NCBI GenBank assembly: GCA_014305025.1
Contig: JACRTY010000012.1
Coordinates: 1-64,000, forward strand
Length of the DNA stretch: 64,000 bases
Direction of reading: 5' to 3'
Source: Candidatus Nyctobacter psychrophilus
GTDB lineage: Bacteria > Vulcanimicrobiota > Vulcanimicrobiia > Vulcanimicrobiales > Vulcanimicrobiaceae
The number at the start of each line of letters is the position of its first letter. Position 1 is the first letter of the stretch. The position numbers and the translations under genes are program-made. The notes under the pieces were generated by a model that was given only the letters and a program-made list of their open reading frames with translations, did no database searches and had not been told where the DNA came from. Shown here one piece after another: positions 54,716-63,893 of this stretch.

Positions 54716-56542
54716 TTAGGCCGACGCTTTTTCGCGTTTCCGTAGGCGCAGACGCTCGTTTTCGAGCAGCAGGCGCTTGCGGATGCGCAGCGACTTCGGC
54801 GTGATTTCGACGAGTTCGTCGTCCTCGATGAACTCGATCGCGCGTTCGAGCGACAAGTCTTCGGCGGGCGGCAGCTTGACGTTTTCGTCGCTGCCGGCAG
54901 CGCGCATGTTGGTCAGTTTTTTCGCGCGCACGACATTGAGCGCGACGTCGCGGTCGTCGTTGGCGCGGCCGACCACCATGCCTTCGTAGACCTCGGTGCC
55001 GGGCTCGATGAAGAAGCGGCCGCGCTGTTCGAGGCCCATCAGCGCGTAGCCCGTGACCGTTCCCGTATCGCTTGCGACAAGCGCGCCGTTTTGGCGGCCC
55101 GGTATCTCGCCGGCCAGCGGTTGATGATCGTAATAGGTGTGCGACATGACCGCCGTGCCGCGCGAAAGCGTCAGCAGTTCGCCGCGCAAGCCGAAGATCG
55201 CGCGCGTCGGCATCGTGTATTCGAGCCGCCGCGTCTCGCCGACCGTCAGCATGTTGGACATCTGCGCGCGGCGTTTGCCCACCGCTTCAATCACGGCGCC
55301 CGCGTATTCGTCGCGCACATCGATCACGACGTATTCGACGGGTTCATAACGCTCGCCGTCGCGTTCGCTGATGATCACCTGCGGCTTGGAGACGGCCAGC
55401 TCGTACCCTTCGCGCCGCATCGTCTCGAGCAGAATCGAGAGATGGAGTTCTCCTCGTCCACGCACTTCGAAGGTGTCGGCGCTCTCGGTATCGGCCACGC
55501 GCAGCGCGACGTTGGATTCCAGCTCGCGCATCAGCCGCTCGCGAATCTGGCGCGAGGTGAGGTACTTGCCTTCGCGGCCTGCGAACGGCGAGGCATTGAC
55601 CATGAAGAACATCGAGACGGTGGGCTCGTCGACCGCCACCGCATGCAAGCTTTCCGGATGTGCGGCGTCGGCGATCGTGTCCCCAATATTGAGTCCCTCG
55701 ATGCCGGAAACGCAGACGATATCGCCCGCACTGGCCTCGTCGACTTCGATCCGTTCGAGGCCGACGAACGTCAACAGTTTCGTTAACCGTAAACCGATCT
55801 CCACGTCGCCTTCGCGGGTCACTTTGGCGATCGGAGCGTTGGCTCGGGAAACGCCGCGAAAGACGCGTCCGATGCCGATGCGCCCGACGTATTTATTGTG
55901 ATCGATCGCGGAGACGAGCATTTGAAACGGGCCGTCTTCGGCCGGCGCTTCGGGAACGTGCTCGGCGATCGTCTCGAACAACGGCTCCAGATCGCCGCTT
56001 GCATCATCGAGTGAACGTTTCGCAATGCCGGCCTTGCCGTTGGTGTAGACGACGGGAAAGTCGGCTTGTTCGTCGCTCGCGCCGAGCTCGATGAAGAGGT
56101 CGAAAACTTCGTTGACGACGTCGCTGGGCCGCGCATCGCGCCGGTCGATCTTGTTGATCGCGACAATCGCACGCAGATCGAGTTCAAGCGCCTTCCGCAG
56201 CACGAAGCGCGTCTGCGGCATCACGCCCTCGGCCGCGTCGACCAGCAGCAGAACGCCCTGCACCATCTGCAGCACGCGCTCGACCTCGCCCCCAAAATCG
56301 GCATGCCCGGGCGTGTCGACGATGTTGAACTTGATGTCGCCGTGTTTGACCGACGTATTTTTGGCCAAGATCGTGATCCCGCGTTCCCGTTCGAGCGGGT
56401 TGGAATCCATGATGCGCGTCGAAACCGCTTGACCCTCGCGAAAGACGCCGCTCTGCTTGAGCATGGCATCGACCAGCGTTGTCTTGCCGTGGTCGACATG
56501 CGCGATGATGGCCAGGTTCCGAATGTCGGGACGCGTTTTCAC
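54716..56542 (-). CDS. typA: Ribosome-associated GTPase TypA/BipA
   Basis: 608 aa. Translational GTPase involved in 50S assembly and stress adaptation. G1 is [15 protein letters not shown] (about 14-28), the switch region has [18 protein letters not shown]3 is [12 protein letters not shown] and G4 is [14 protein letters not shown]-like domains III and V and the family C-terminal domain with [20 protein letters not shown] follow. It is downstream of uppS on the same strand with a 75-bp gap. Confidence 0.97.
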   Translation of the reverse strand: MKTRPDIRNLAIIAHVDHGKTTLVDAMLKQSGVFREGQAVSTRIMDSNPLERERGITILAKNTSVKHGDIKFNIVDTPGHADFGGEVERVLQMVQGVLLLVDAAEGVMPQTRFVLRKALELDLRAIVAINKIDRRDARPSDVVNEVFDLFIELGASDEQADFPVVYTNGKAGIAKRSLDDASGDLEPLFETIAEHVPEAPAEDGPFQMLVSAIDHNKYVGRIGIGRVFRGVSRANAPIAKVTREGDVEIGLRLTKLLTFVGLERIEVDEASAGDIVCVSGIEGLNIGDTIADAAHPESLHAVAVDEPTVSMFFMVNASPFAGREGKYLTSRQIRERLMRELESNVALRVADTESADTFEVRGRGELHLSILLETMRREGYELAVSKPQVIISERDGERYEPVEYVVIDVRDEYAGAVIEAVGKRRAQMSNMLTVGETRRLEYTMPTRAIFGLRGELLTLSRGTAVMSHTYYDHQPLAGEIPGRQNGALVASDTGTVTGYALMGLEQRGRFFIEPGTEVYEGMVVGRANDDRDVALNVVRAKKLTNMRAAGSDENVKLPPAEDLSLERAIEFIEDDELVEITPKSLRIRKRLLLENERLRLRKREKASA

Positions 56543-56617
56543 GCCATATAGTGTAGCATACCCGCGCCCATGGAGCGCCGGTAAAAGGAGGCTCAGATTC
56601 AGCGCGACTGTATTGCG

Positions 56618-57340
56618 CTACGTGCCGAAGCGCCGGCGCCTGCGCGCGTAGTCACTCAGCGCTTCGTCGAGCAATGTCGGGCCGAAATCGGGCCAATGCG
56701 CGGGAGTCGACCAGAGTTCGGCGTAGGCGATTTGATACAGCAGGAAGTTTGAGACGCGCAACTCCCCGCCGGTACGGATCAACAGATCGGGGTCGGGCAA
56801 ACCTCTGGTGTAGAGGTATTCTGAAAGCAACTCGTCGTCGATCGCCGCGGGATCGAGGCGGCCGTCGCGCACGTCGTGCGCAATCGCACGCATGGCGTCG
56901 CCGAGTTCGCCGCGCGCACCGTAATTGAGCGCAAGATTGAGCAGCATGCCCGTACACGACTCGGTCGCGTCAACGAGCGCGTCGAGAGCGGTTTTCGTGA
57001 TGGGCGGCAGATCGCCGATGCGTCCGATCGCGCGGACCCGAACGTTGGCCGCTTGTAGCGGGCGAGCTTCTCGCATGGCGAAGTAGCGAACGAGGTTCAT
57101 CAGGGCGCCGACTTCGCGTTCGCCGCGCCGCCAGTTTTCTTCGGAGAACGCGTAGACGGTGAGGATGTCGATGCCGGCGCGAGCGGCTGCACTCACGGTC
57201 GCATGCAACGCTTCACCGCCGGCGCGGTGCCCTTCTTTGGAGGTCAGGCCGCGCTCGCGCGCCCAACGGCGATTGCCGTCCATGATCACGGCAACATGCC
57301 GCGGCACGGCGGTCTCGACGACCGCAGCGCGTTCGATCAC
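56618..57340 (-). CDS. uppS: Undecaprenyl diphosphate synthase
   Basis: 240 aa. Condenses isopentenyl diphosphate with farnesyl diphosphate to the C55 lipid carrier for peptidoglycan and other envelope glycans. HVAVIMDGNRRWARERGL (about 15-32), LTVYAFSEENWRR, LNLALNYGARGEL and DLLIRTGGELRVSNFLLYQ are diagnostic cis-prenyltransferase motifs. It supplies the carrier used by GT-C-type enzymes such as those at 1.7-5 kb. It overlaps the regulator upstream by 4 bp. Confidence 0.96.
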   Translation of the reverse strand: MIERAAVVETAVPRHVAVIMDGNRRWARERGLTSKEGHRAGGEALHATVSAAARAGIDILTVYAFSEENWRRGEREVGALMNLVRYFAMREARPLQAANVRVRAIGRIGDLPPITKTALDALVDATESCTGMLLNLALNYGARGELGDAMRAIAHDVRDGRLDPAAIDDELLSEYLYTRGLPDPDLLIRTGGELRVSNFLLYQIAYAELWSTPAHWPDFGPTLLDEALSDYARRRRRFGT

Positions 57341-57702
57341 GAGCTCGCCGCCAAACGGAATTTTCTCGCCGCGGTCCGCGCCGGTTCGCTCGCATTGACG
57401 CTGCGAATGACCGTTTCAAGCTCGTCGATATAGGCGAGGAACCGCGCACGCCCCGACGCCGTAATGGTCACGATCGTGACCGGCCGCCCGGTCGTAGCGC
57501 GGCGCTCGAGGTTGACGACCCCCGTCTCGGCGAGCGCATGGAGGTGACGGTTGAGGTTTCCGTCGGTCAGCGCGCATGCTTCCTGCAGGGCTCTGAAGCG
57601 CATGCCGTCGGCATGAGCGAGGAGGCAGCTGCAGACGGCAAGCCGCCCGCGCTCGTGAAAGATGCGGTCGAGTCCCTCATAGGCGAAGGGTGCGGTCTTC
57701 AT
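57337..57702 (-). CDS. Winged-helix transcriptional regulator
   Basis: 121 aa with an N-terminal leader and the HTH pattern RFRALQEACALTDGNLNRHLHALAETGVVNL (helix-turn-helix about 35-64), then GRPVTIVTITASGRARFLAYI, a typical wing and dimerisation helix of the MarR-like HTH_34 group. It sits between the membrane protein at 57699-58307 and uppS with 4-bp overlaps on both sides, so it probably regulates one of them. Confidence 0.85.
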   Translation of the reverse strand: MKTAPFAYEGLDRIFHERGRLAVCSCLLAHADGMRFRALQEACALTDGNLNRHLHALAETGVVNLERRATTGRPVTIVTITASGRARFLAYIDELETVIRSVNASEPARTAARKFRLAASS

Positions 57703-58307
57703 GGAATCCTCTCTGGTTTACCATCGTTGCGAACGATCGCGCCGATGGCGATCTGGCCGCCGCCGAAGGCGATCGGCATGATCCACCATCCCAGCGGATC
57801 GATCGCGGGGAAAAGCAAGAGCGCCGTTGCAATCGCCCCGAACGCAACGGCGACGGCGACGACCTGATGCGGCACCATGGCGCGTGAGGCGAAAAGCCCC
57901 AGTGCATACGTTGCGCACCACATTCCCGGCAGCAGTTCGTCGAGGCCGCGCAATACGAGCGCGAGCGTAATGACGCCCCCGGCCGCGAGGGCCGGAACGA
58001 TGCTCATCCCGACGGTGCGAAACTGCACGGCGGCTTGCGCGCCGCGATTGCGCGAACGCCAAGCGAAGATTGCGCCGTAGTTGAGCACGAGTGCGATGCC
58101 GAGGCAAGTCAGCCATATGAGCAAGTATGTCTGACGTTGGGCATGGCCGTGCGGCCACGGATCGACGAGCGCCTGAACGAGTCCGGCGACGATGCCCACC
58201 ACGCCGCTTCCGATCGCAGCGCTGCCGGAATAGCCGTCGAAGCGTTGCACTCCCGCAAGTCGGCCGCGAACCTCCGCGAGGTCGGCAAACGCCTGGCGAA
58301 CCTCCAT
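57699..58307 (-). CDS. Hypothetical membrane protein linked to an HTH regulator
   Basis: 202 aa with about six hydrophobic helices (for example YLLIWLTCLGIALVLNYGAI and VPALAAGGVITLALVLRG). A short cytoplasmic N terminus includes VQRFDGYSGSAAIGSG. I do not recognise the family. This pairing with a small HTH_34 regulator is frequent in bacterial genomes, usually as a stress-responsive unit (inference). Start ATG 58307. Confidence 0.6.
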   Translation of the reverse strand: MEVRQAFADLAEVRGRLAGVQRFDGYSGSAAIGSGVVGIVAGLVQALVDPWPHGHAQRQTYLLIWLTCLGIALVLNYGAIFAWRSRNRGAQAAVQFRTVGMSIVPALAAGGVITLALVLRGLDELLPGMWCATYALGLFASRAMVPHQVVAVAVAFGAIATALLLFPAIDPLGWWIMPIAFGGGQIAIGAIVRNDGKPERIP

Positions 58308-58357
58308 CGGAGCGTTACTTTGCGAGACAAAGTTACGTTCCTGCCGTGTTGCAGCAG

Positions 58358-58807
58358 TCAGAACACCTTTCCGGTGTCGAGCAGAATCGTTACGGGACCG
58401 TCGTTGACCGAAGCGACGGCCATGGATGCACCGAATGTTCCCGTCTGCAGCGGCACGCCCGCCGCTATGAGTTCGGCTGCGAGTCGCTCGTATAGTTTGC
58501 GCCCGACTGTGGGCTGCGCCGCAGCGATGAACGAGGGGCGCCGACCGTGGCGTGCATCGCCGAGCAAGGTGAACTGCGAGACGAGCAGGACGGCTCCGCC
58601 AACATCAGTGACGCTCCGGTTCATGGCGCCCATCTCGTCGGCAAAGATGCGCAGCCCCTCGATCTTGCGGCCCAGCACGACGGCATCGTTGCCGACGTCG
58701 TCCGCCGCGACGCCGACGAGCACCAACAAGCCGCGCCCGATCGCCGCGACGAGCTGTTCCTCAACGTGAACGCTGGCGGATGTGACGCGGGTGACGACGG
58801 CACGCAT
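58358..58807 (-). CDS. dtd: D-aminoacyl-tRNA deacylase
   Basis: 149 aa. Removes D-amino acids (and glycine) mischarged on tRNAs. The start MRAVVTRVTSASVHV is typical. LLVSQFTLLGDARHGRRPSF (about 79-98) and the cross-subunit motif GTFGASMAVASVNDGPVTI (Gly-cisPro region, about 125-143) identify Dtd. Stand-alone gene. Confidence 0.96.
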   Translation of the reverse strand: MRAVVTRVTSASVHVEEQLVAAIGRGLLVLVGVAADDVGNDAVVLGRKIEGLRIFADEMGAMNRSVTDVGGAVLLVSQFTLLGDARHGRRPSFIAAAQPTVGRKLYERLAAELIAAGVPLQTGTFGASMAVASVNDGPVTILLDTGKVF

Positions 58808-58920
58808 CGTTCGCCGTTTCGGCGCGTGTTCTCCATCACAGTTTGAGGGTTGCTCACGCTTGTGGCTCGGGACGGTGGGGAGCGACGATATCGGACGGCT
58901 AATCGCCCTCCGGGGACGTT

Positions 58921-59571
58921 GTGAGGCCTAAGTTCTGGTTAGCATCGGTCGATAAGCGCGGTATGCGATGTGTGTCGCGCGTCACCTTGGTGTTCTTGTT
59001 GGCAACGGCAGGCTGCGCGGACGTCAATCATCTCCTCCCCAAGATGCGCGCTGCGTTCGCAAGCTCGCACACGACCGCGCTGCAAGCGGCCGCGGTGCAA
59101 CCGGTGGTTCAGACGCCGTCTGCGTCGCAGCCGCGGCCACTCCCATCGGGAGCAGTCGACATGAGCGGCGTTTTGCAAGGCGCGGTGCGTCTGCCCGCCG
59201 ACGTCCAGCACTTACGGGAAGCGATCGTCACCGGACTGATCATCATCAGCGTCCTGGGCATCACGAACATCGCGCTGATGTTTGCCGTGTTGGGCCGTTT
59301 GCGCCGCATGGCGCACGTCTCCGACGACTTCACCCTGCGGGCGCCCGTTATGACATATGCGCCAGCGCCTGCACGCGCGCCTGAGCCCGCCGTCGCGCCG
59401 ATGCGAGCAGCGCCTGTTTCCGCTACCGCTGTGCTGCCGGCTCGTAGCTGCGCTTGCGGTGCCGAAATAAGTCCGCGTTCGCGCACCGGACGCTGCCGCG
59501 CCTGCGCACGCACCGCCACGATCCGCGCCAAACGAGCGGCGCGCTCCACCGAAATTCCGGTCCACGCGTAG
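58921..59571 (+). CDS. Hypothetical membrane protein with a Cys-rich tail
   Basis: 216 aa from GTG 58921; ATG 58963 is a likely alternative, giving RCVSRVTLVFLLATAGC, a possible but imperfect lipobox. A second hydrophobic helix (GLIIISVLGITNIALMFAVLG) lies at about 102-122. The C terminus is Pro/Ala-rich and ends with CACGAEISPRSRTGRCRACAR, a Cys-x-Cys...Cys-x2-Cys zinc-ribbon-like cluster. Family not recognised. Confidence 0.55.
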   Translation: MRPKFWLASVDKRGMRCVSRVTLVFLLATAGCADVNHLLPKMRAAFASSHTTALQAAAVQPVVQTPSASQPRPLPSGAVDMSGVLQGAVRLPADVQHLREAIVTGLIIISVLGITNIALMFAVLGRLRRMAHVSDDFTLRAPVMTYAPAPARAPEPAVAPMRAAPVSATAVLPARSCACGAEISPRSRTGRCRACARTATIRAKRAARSTEIPVHA

Positions 59572-59641
59572 GCCCTTCGAAGCCGCTCGCGCGAAAGGTG
59601 ACAGTGCGGCCACCTGCAATGCCGCGCATTACCACCCCGTT

Positions 59642-59732
59642 GGGAGAGTACGAGTCTGGTGGCTCGCACGGTCTTCAAAACCGCTGAGGCCGTCGCAAGG
59701 CGGCTGGTAGGTTCGATTCCTACACTTTCCCG
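59642..59732 (+). tRNA. selC: Selenocysteine tRNA (anticodon TCA)
   Basis: The 91-nt gene folds as a tRNA-Sec. It has an 8-bp acceptor stem (GGGAGAGT with ACTTTCCC, one G-U), an anticodon loop CTTCAAA with TCA at 59675-59677, a long variable arm with stem GCCGTC/GGCGGC closed by GCAA, and a T arm GTAGG-TTCGATT-CCTAC. The discriminator is G and CCA is not encoded (CCG). The anticodon stem has four clear pairs (CGGT/ACCG), so it is not canonical in length. It belongs with selA and selB 8-11 kb upstream. Confidence 0.93.
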
Positions 59733-59831
59733 CCGAACTCTCCGCAAAGCCTTACGCCGTAAGCCTGTCACGCTAGTCGCGGTAAGGCCACGACGAGAGC
59801 CGTTTCGCATCGGCTAAAAGGGTCGGCGACC

Positions 59832-60034
59832 GTGGCGAGCCCCGAATACAGCCCGCACGCCGTCGAACGGATGGCCACGCTCGGCATAGATGATGCACAA
59901 GTCCGCGCCGTCTTAGCCGATCCATCCGTTCAACGAACGGCGTGAGGGGCGGCGAAGAGCCGGGAGTCATCGACGGCGGTGAAATCAAGGCCGTCGTGCA
60001 CCAGCAAAGGAGGCCGAAACCATGCGGCACCTGA
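59832..60034 (+). pseudogene. Frameshifted DUF4258-like gene
   Basis: From GTG 59832 the frame reads ASPEYSPHAVERMATLGIDD and QVRAVLADPSVQRTA before a stop at about 59944. The HA.eRm...GI...V..VL pattern is that of DUF4258. A second frame continues EEPGVIDGGEIKAVVHQQ, plausibly the family's later strand. The end overlaps the start of the next DUF2283-like gene (60022). Confidence 0.4.
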
Positions 60035-60291
60035 TCGAGCTTCGCACACGAAGGTGAGCGCGGACCGGCCGGCTTACCTGCGCTTCCATCGTGCCACGGT
60101 CACCAATAGCGGGCCCTCCGACGAGGACCGACGACGTGGTAGTCGATCGCGCTGCGGATGGAAGCGTGGTCCGGGTCGAATTGATCTCCATCGTGCCCGA
60201 AAGCATCGCGGCGCTAGCGGCCGTCGCACGCCGTCTGGACCTCGACCTCTCGCCGCTCTTTGCGCGATCGCTGCCGACGCAGGCCGCCTAA
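60022..60291 (+). pseudogene. Frameshifted DUF2283-like gene
   Basis: ATG 60022 has AAAGGAGG 8 bp upstream. MRHLIELRTR is followed after a frame change by DRPAYLRFHRATVTNSGPSDE and after another by DDVVVDRAADGSVVRVELIS. This order matches DUF2283 proteins (YLRF then VVVD...G.VV.vE). At least two frameshifts would be needed, so it is inactive as written. A DUF4258/DUF2283 pair is a common module. Confidence 0.4.
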
Positions 60292-60438
60292 GACGGCCGT
60301 TCTGACCGCGGCAGCCGCCCGGCGCACCGGCATGCGTGCTATGCCTCGTTGCGGTGCTCGTGTCGGCTGGTTTCGCCGGGGTTCGTTCCGCATCCGCCGC
60401 GACCAAAGCGCGTCTTAGGTGCCTATAGGGCACAGACC

Positions 60439-60467
60439 TTGACAGGACCGCCCTTCTATGCTATCGG
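60439..60467 (+). promoter_or_regulatory. Sigma70-type promoter
   Basis: TTGACA (60439-60444), a 17-bp spacer and TATCGG (60462-60467), 41 bp before the GTG of the secreted protein at 60508. The -10 box is weak. Confidence 0.5.
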
Positions 60468-60507
60468 AAGCGCCACAGCTTTAGATGTATTTAAGAGGGC
60501 CGTAACC

Positions 60508-61393
60508 GTGCCATTACGCTTCTTCGCCGCAGCCTGTCTTTGCGTGAGTTCGTGGTGGCTTGTCAGCGCATCGGCCTATGCGAACTCGGTGGCTGACGTT
60601 CAAAAAAGCATCGATGCCAAAGTCGCACGCTCGACCGCTGATGATTTGATGCAATTCTCACGAGGAGCGCCTAAAGGTTCGCGAGTCTACCTATTCGACC
60701 AATATCAGATTCGTGACGGCTCAAACTTTACGACAGTACCGATTTATTCTACCTTCCATCGCGATCTACGCGGCCTCCACGTAACTGACCTCGTTCATGG
60801 AGTTAATCTGTCGTTTTCGCCAAGCGCAACGGTTACTCGACAGAACAACGTCGGTGTCACGATCGTCAAACCTGGCGAAGCTCTTACTCCGGAACTGCAA
60901 AAAGCGCTTCCGATTGGTGCTGCACGCCTTGTTCGAGTAGTCTCATACCAAAGCGAGGGTCCGGAAGACATTTGCCCTCAGACGCTTATCGACTGCGTCG
61001 GGGGCGGATCAAAGCAGTGGGGGCGGCGGCGGTTGCGACCCTAAGCCTTTTGGCACGATTACCCAGTTATGTAATAGCTGCGCTCCGAAGGGTAGCTCCA
61101 CGATCACTGCTGGGTATCACATTCCGATGACGTATGATGGTGTGACAGTGACCGCCCCTGTAACCGCACGTATTTGCGTTTCACTTGGGACACAGACGAA
61201 AACGTGCAGTCCTAACGACAATCTGACTCCCGGTGGTGATTACAATTTGCCCCCTCAGACGTTCGCAGGAGGAGGCACCGCTGGCGCGTCAATGGAGTTC
61301 CTGTTTGGTAATTACGATGAGAAAGGCACCGGACAGGGCACCGCTCCGGGATGCATGTGGATGCCCGGCTGCAGTTTCGCTCCTCACTACTAA
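60508..61393 (+). pseudogene. Secreted Cys-containing protein split by a frameshift
   Basis: GTG 60508 starts a signal peptide (PLRFFAAACLCVSSWWLVSA). The first frame runs through DLMQFSRGAPKGSRVYLFDQ and ends artificially at 61044 after a Gly-rich stretch (DCVGGGS). A +1 shift near 61010, in a G-rich run, continues with GGGGGCDPKPFGTITQLCNS, a domain with several Cys, and ends APHY* at 61393. The two parts make one protein of about 290 aa. Base composition is lower in GC than the rest of the window, suggesting acquired DNA. No family recognised. Confidence 0.5.
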
Positions 61394-61509
61394 GGCTTAG
61401 GGATTGACGGTATCGTTATCGCCGCCGTCTGGATCGTGTCTCGCAGATCGCGGTGGCGTCAGAGCCGCTTGAAATAGGCTTCATGGGTTTGTAGCGTCCC
61501 ACAAACGAC

Positions 61510-63043
61510 TGAAGTTGAAAAAGCCGAAATTGGCTGTGAAATCATAGCTTTCAAAAAGCCAAATGTAGATGGTGAGTCGCCATGCTGAGTGCTGCGCCGC
61601 TGCGCTACGCCGGCTCAGGGGCCGGCGTAGCGAAGAAGCGGATCAATCGTCGAATGTTTTGCGCCGTAGCTGCCATCAATGTCTGTTCAGCGACGTTCCA
61701 GAGTCTTCGTAAGCGGAATCGGCGCAACTTGATCACAGTTTTAAGCTCCGCGAAGAGCACCTCGACCTTCTTGCGTTCCCGCCACGATCGCCAATATGCT
61801 TCGGTGCCGCCCAGTTCCTTAGCACGCTGGCGGGCCGGTTCGTCAAAGTTCACAACGAGACGTCGACCGCGACCCGCTGTGCAAAGCGATTTGAGCGGGC
61901 ACGCCGCGCAGTCTTTGGGCGAAGCGTTGTACGTGTACACCCTCGATGCTCGGCCGATGCCGCGGTACGTCAGGAGCTTGCCGGTCGGGCAGCGATACGC
62001 GTTGATCTCGGGCTCGAAGACGAAGTCGTCGCGCGTGAAGAATTCGGCATTTTGCCGCGTCCGATCGATAACCCGAATGTGCGGCGCGATGTCTCGGTTC
62101 AGTAACCATGCAAGGAATTCGCCGCTGCCGTAGGCTTTGTCGGCGCCTAAACTTTGCGGCTCGATAGCAAACGTTGCTTCCACTCGCTCGACCATCGTGC
62201 GCGCCGCAGCCACTTCCTGCGAAAAACGCGCCGGCGTCGCTTCAACGTCAAGGATGATGTTACTCTCGTTGTCGATGAGGTAGTTGTCGTAGTAGCTGAG
62301 TTGAGCGGGAACGCCGCCCTTGGTTGCCCATGTCGCGTCAGGATCGCTTGACGAGATTTTGCCGCTGTCCGCTGATGGGCTTTGGTTTTCGGACGATGGC
62401 GTGGGATTTGCGGTCTCCACCTCGACCAGATACTCGCGAAGGGTACGCGAGACTTTGGCGGCTTCAGGAAGCTGTTCGCGCGACACGCGGCTCTTGCTGC
62501 TGGCATCCGCCGCGATGACCGTGCCATCGACGGAAAGCCGCTCACCTTGCACGAGTCCGACGTTGACGCATTGCTGCACGATGGTTTCGAAGAGATCACG
62601 GAAGACTGACGAGTCGCGAAAGCGGCCGTGCCGGTTTTTGGAAAACGTCGAGTGATCCGGCATCGATTGATCGAAGCCAAGACCGGTGAACCACCGGTAC
62701 GCGAGGTTCATACCGACTTCGTCAAGCAACCGCCGCTCGCTCGTGATGCCGTAAAGATATCCGATCAGCAGAATGCGCAGCAAGATTTCCGGATCGATCG
62801 ACGGCCGGCCGATCTCGCTGTACAAGGGACGCAGTTGCTCGCGGATCGGTCGAAGATCGATGTGACGATCGATGGCGCGCAGCAGATGATCCGCTGGAAC
62901 CCAATCATCGAGACAGAAATACTGGAACATCGCGGTCGTCTGTAATCGACTACCCATCATCGCGTTGCGTTGCCTCCGCAGCGTCGCTCGTTGCGATGAT
63001 TATATCTTACACTGCAACACGGAACAAGCGTTTTTCAACAGCA
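61510..63043 (-). mobile_element. IS1182-family insertion sequence
   Basis: About 1.53 kb. The ends have a partial inverted repeat of about 16 bp (61510-61525 and 63028-63043) sharing TG-GTTGAAAAA-GC. The single transposase gene fills most of the element. No clear target-site duplication can be defined by eye. It inserted in an accessory patch between the broken secreted protein and the recombinase. Confidence 0.75.
61605..62960 (-). CDS. IS1182-family transposase
   Basis: 451 aa. An IS1182-type DDE enzyme. The N-terminal VPADHLLRAIDRHIDL and YSEIGRPSIDPEILLRILLIG are typical. The catalytic acids can be placed in LSVDGTVIAADAS, LGADKAYGSGEF and VEVLFAELKT. CAACPLKSLCT forms a Cys motif. It appears intact from the ATG at 62960. 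A short linker rich in Ser (about 183-208) is as in many relatives. Confidence 0.93.
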   Translation of the reverse strand: MMGSRLQTTAMFQYFCLDDWVPADHLLRAIDRHIDLRPIREQLRPLYSEIGRPSIDPEILLRILLIGYLYGITSERRLLDEVGMNLAYRWFTGLGFDQSMPDHSTFSKNRHGRFRDSSVFRDLFETIVQQCVNVGLVQGERLSVDGTVIAADASSKSRVSREQLPEAAKVSRTLREYLVEVETANPTPSSENQSPSADSGKISSSDPDATWATKGGVPAQLSYYDNYLIDNESNIILDVEATPARFSQEVAAARTMVERVEATFAIEPQSLGADKAYGSGEFLAWLLNRDIAPHIRVIDRTRQNAEFFTRDDFVFEPEINAYRCPTGKLLTYRGIGRASRVYTYNASPKDCAACPLKSLCTAGRGRRLVVNFDEPARQRAKELGGTEAYWRSWRERKKVEVLFAELKTVIKLRRFRLRRLWNVAEQTLMAATAQNIRRLIRFFATPAPEPA

Positions 63044-63058
63044 TCGACCCTTTCCGGG

Positions 63059-63893
63059 ATGATTTTGCGACCTAAGCGTGAAGCCGTTTTGCGTGTCCGA
63101 AAATCTGTCCCGAAAGGAAACGGCGGGATTCCGCTCGACGAGCTGCTCGCGGCACATGCGGCCGGAGACGGCCGGCTCGATGCTCTGGTGAGTCGCTACC
63201 GCGGGGCTGTCGTCCCGGGGTCGGCGATCGAGAACCAGCCGTCGGCGGCCGTGCCGACGACGAAACGACCAAAACCGCCCGCAAATAAAGCCCTAGGAGG
63301 GCGTTCCGCTCGATCGAATGACTCCCAGGTCACCCCGCTCGCCGAACCGCGCCTCGTGGGCTACGCGCGCGTCTCGACGGACGAACAGACAACGGCGTTG
63401 CAGCTCGACGCGCTGCGTGCCGCCGGCGTCGATGCCGTTCACGAAGACTCGGCCTCGGGCGCGTCGCGATCGCGCCCCGGCCTCGCTCGCGCGATCGAGG
63501 ATCTTCGCCCCGGTGACACGCTGGTCGTCTGGCGGCTCGACCGGCTTGGCCGCTCACTGCGCGACCTGCTCGACATTGCCGAAATGTTACGGGAGCGCGA
63601 CGTCGCGCTGCGTTCGCTCACTGATCACATCGACACGGGGACAGCAGCGGGCCGCATGCTCTACGCCGTGCTCGGGGCCGTCGCGCAGTTCGAACGTGAC
63701 GTGCTGCGCGAGCGCACCGTCGCCGGTCTTGCGGCCGCGAAGAAGCGCGGCGAAAAACTTGGTCGCCGGCCGGTCCTGACGCCGGCGCAAATTCGGGAGG
63801 CAAAGAAAATGCTTGGGCGCGGCGAGAATCCAAATCAGTGTCGCGCGCATTCTGCGCTGCGGCAAGTCGACGTTATACCGCGCGATCGCGTAG
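63059..63893 (+). pseudogene. Serine recombinase (resolvase/invertase) with C-terminal frameshift
   Basis: The resolvase domain runs VGYARVSTDEQTTALQLDAL (catalytic Ser) to RLDRLGRSLRDLL and AAGRMLYAVLGAVAQFERD. The expected HTH tail is shifted: after MLGRGEN the frame is lost, and a +1 frame gives SVARILRCGKSTLYRAIA* (stop at 63891-63893). About 100 extra residues precede the resolvase domain (from ATG 63059); they contain GNGGIPLDELLAAHAAGDGR, which I do not recognise. Tn3-type or Hin-type specificity cannot be told. The shift may be real or a consensus error. Confidence 0.65.

Noticed and set aside
58921-59571. A selenoprotein with in-frame TGA near the tRNA-Sec
   Set aside because: The frame reads to a normal stop with its Cys codons intact; no internal UGA needs to be read.
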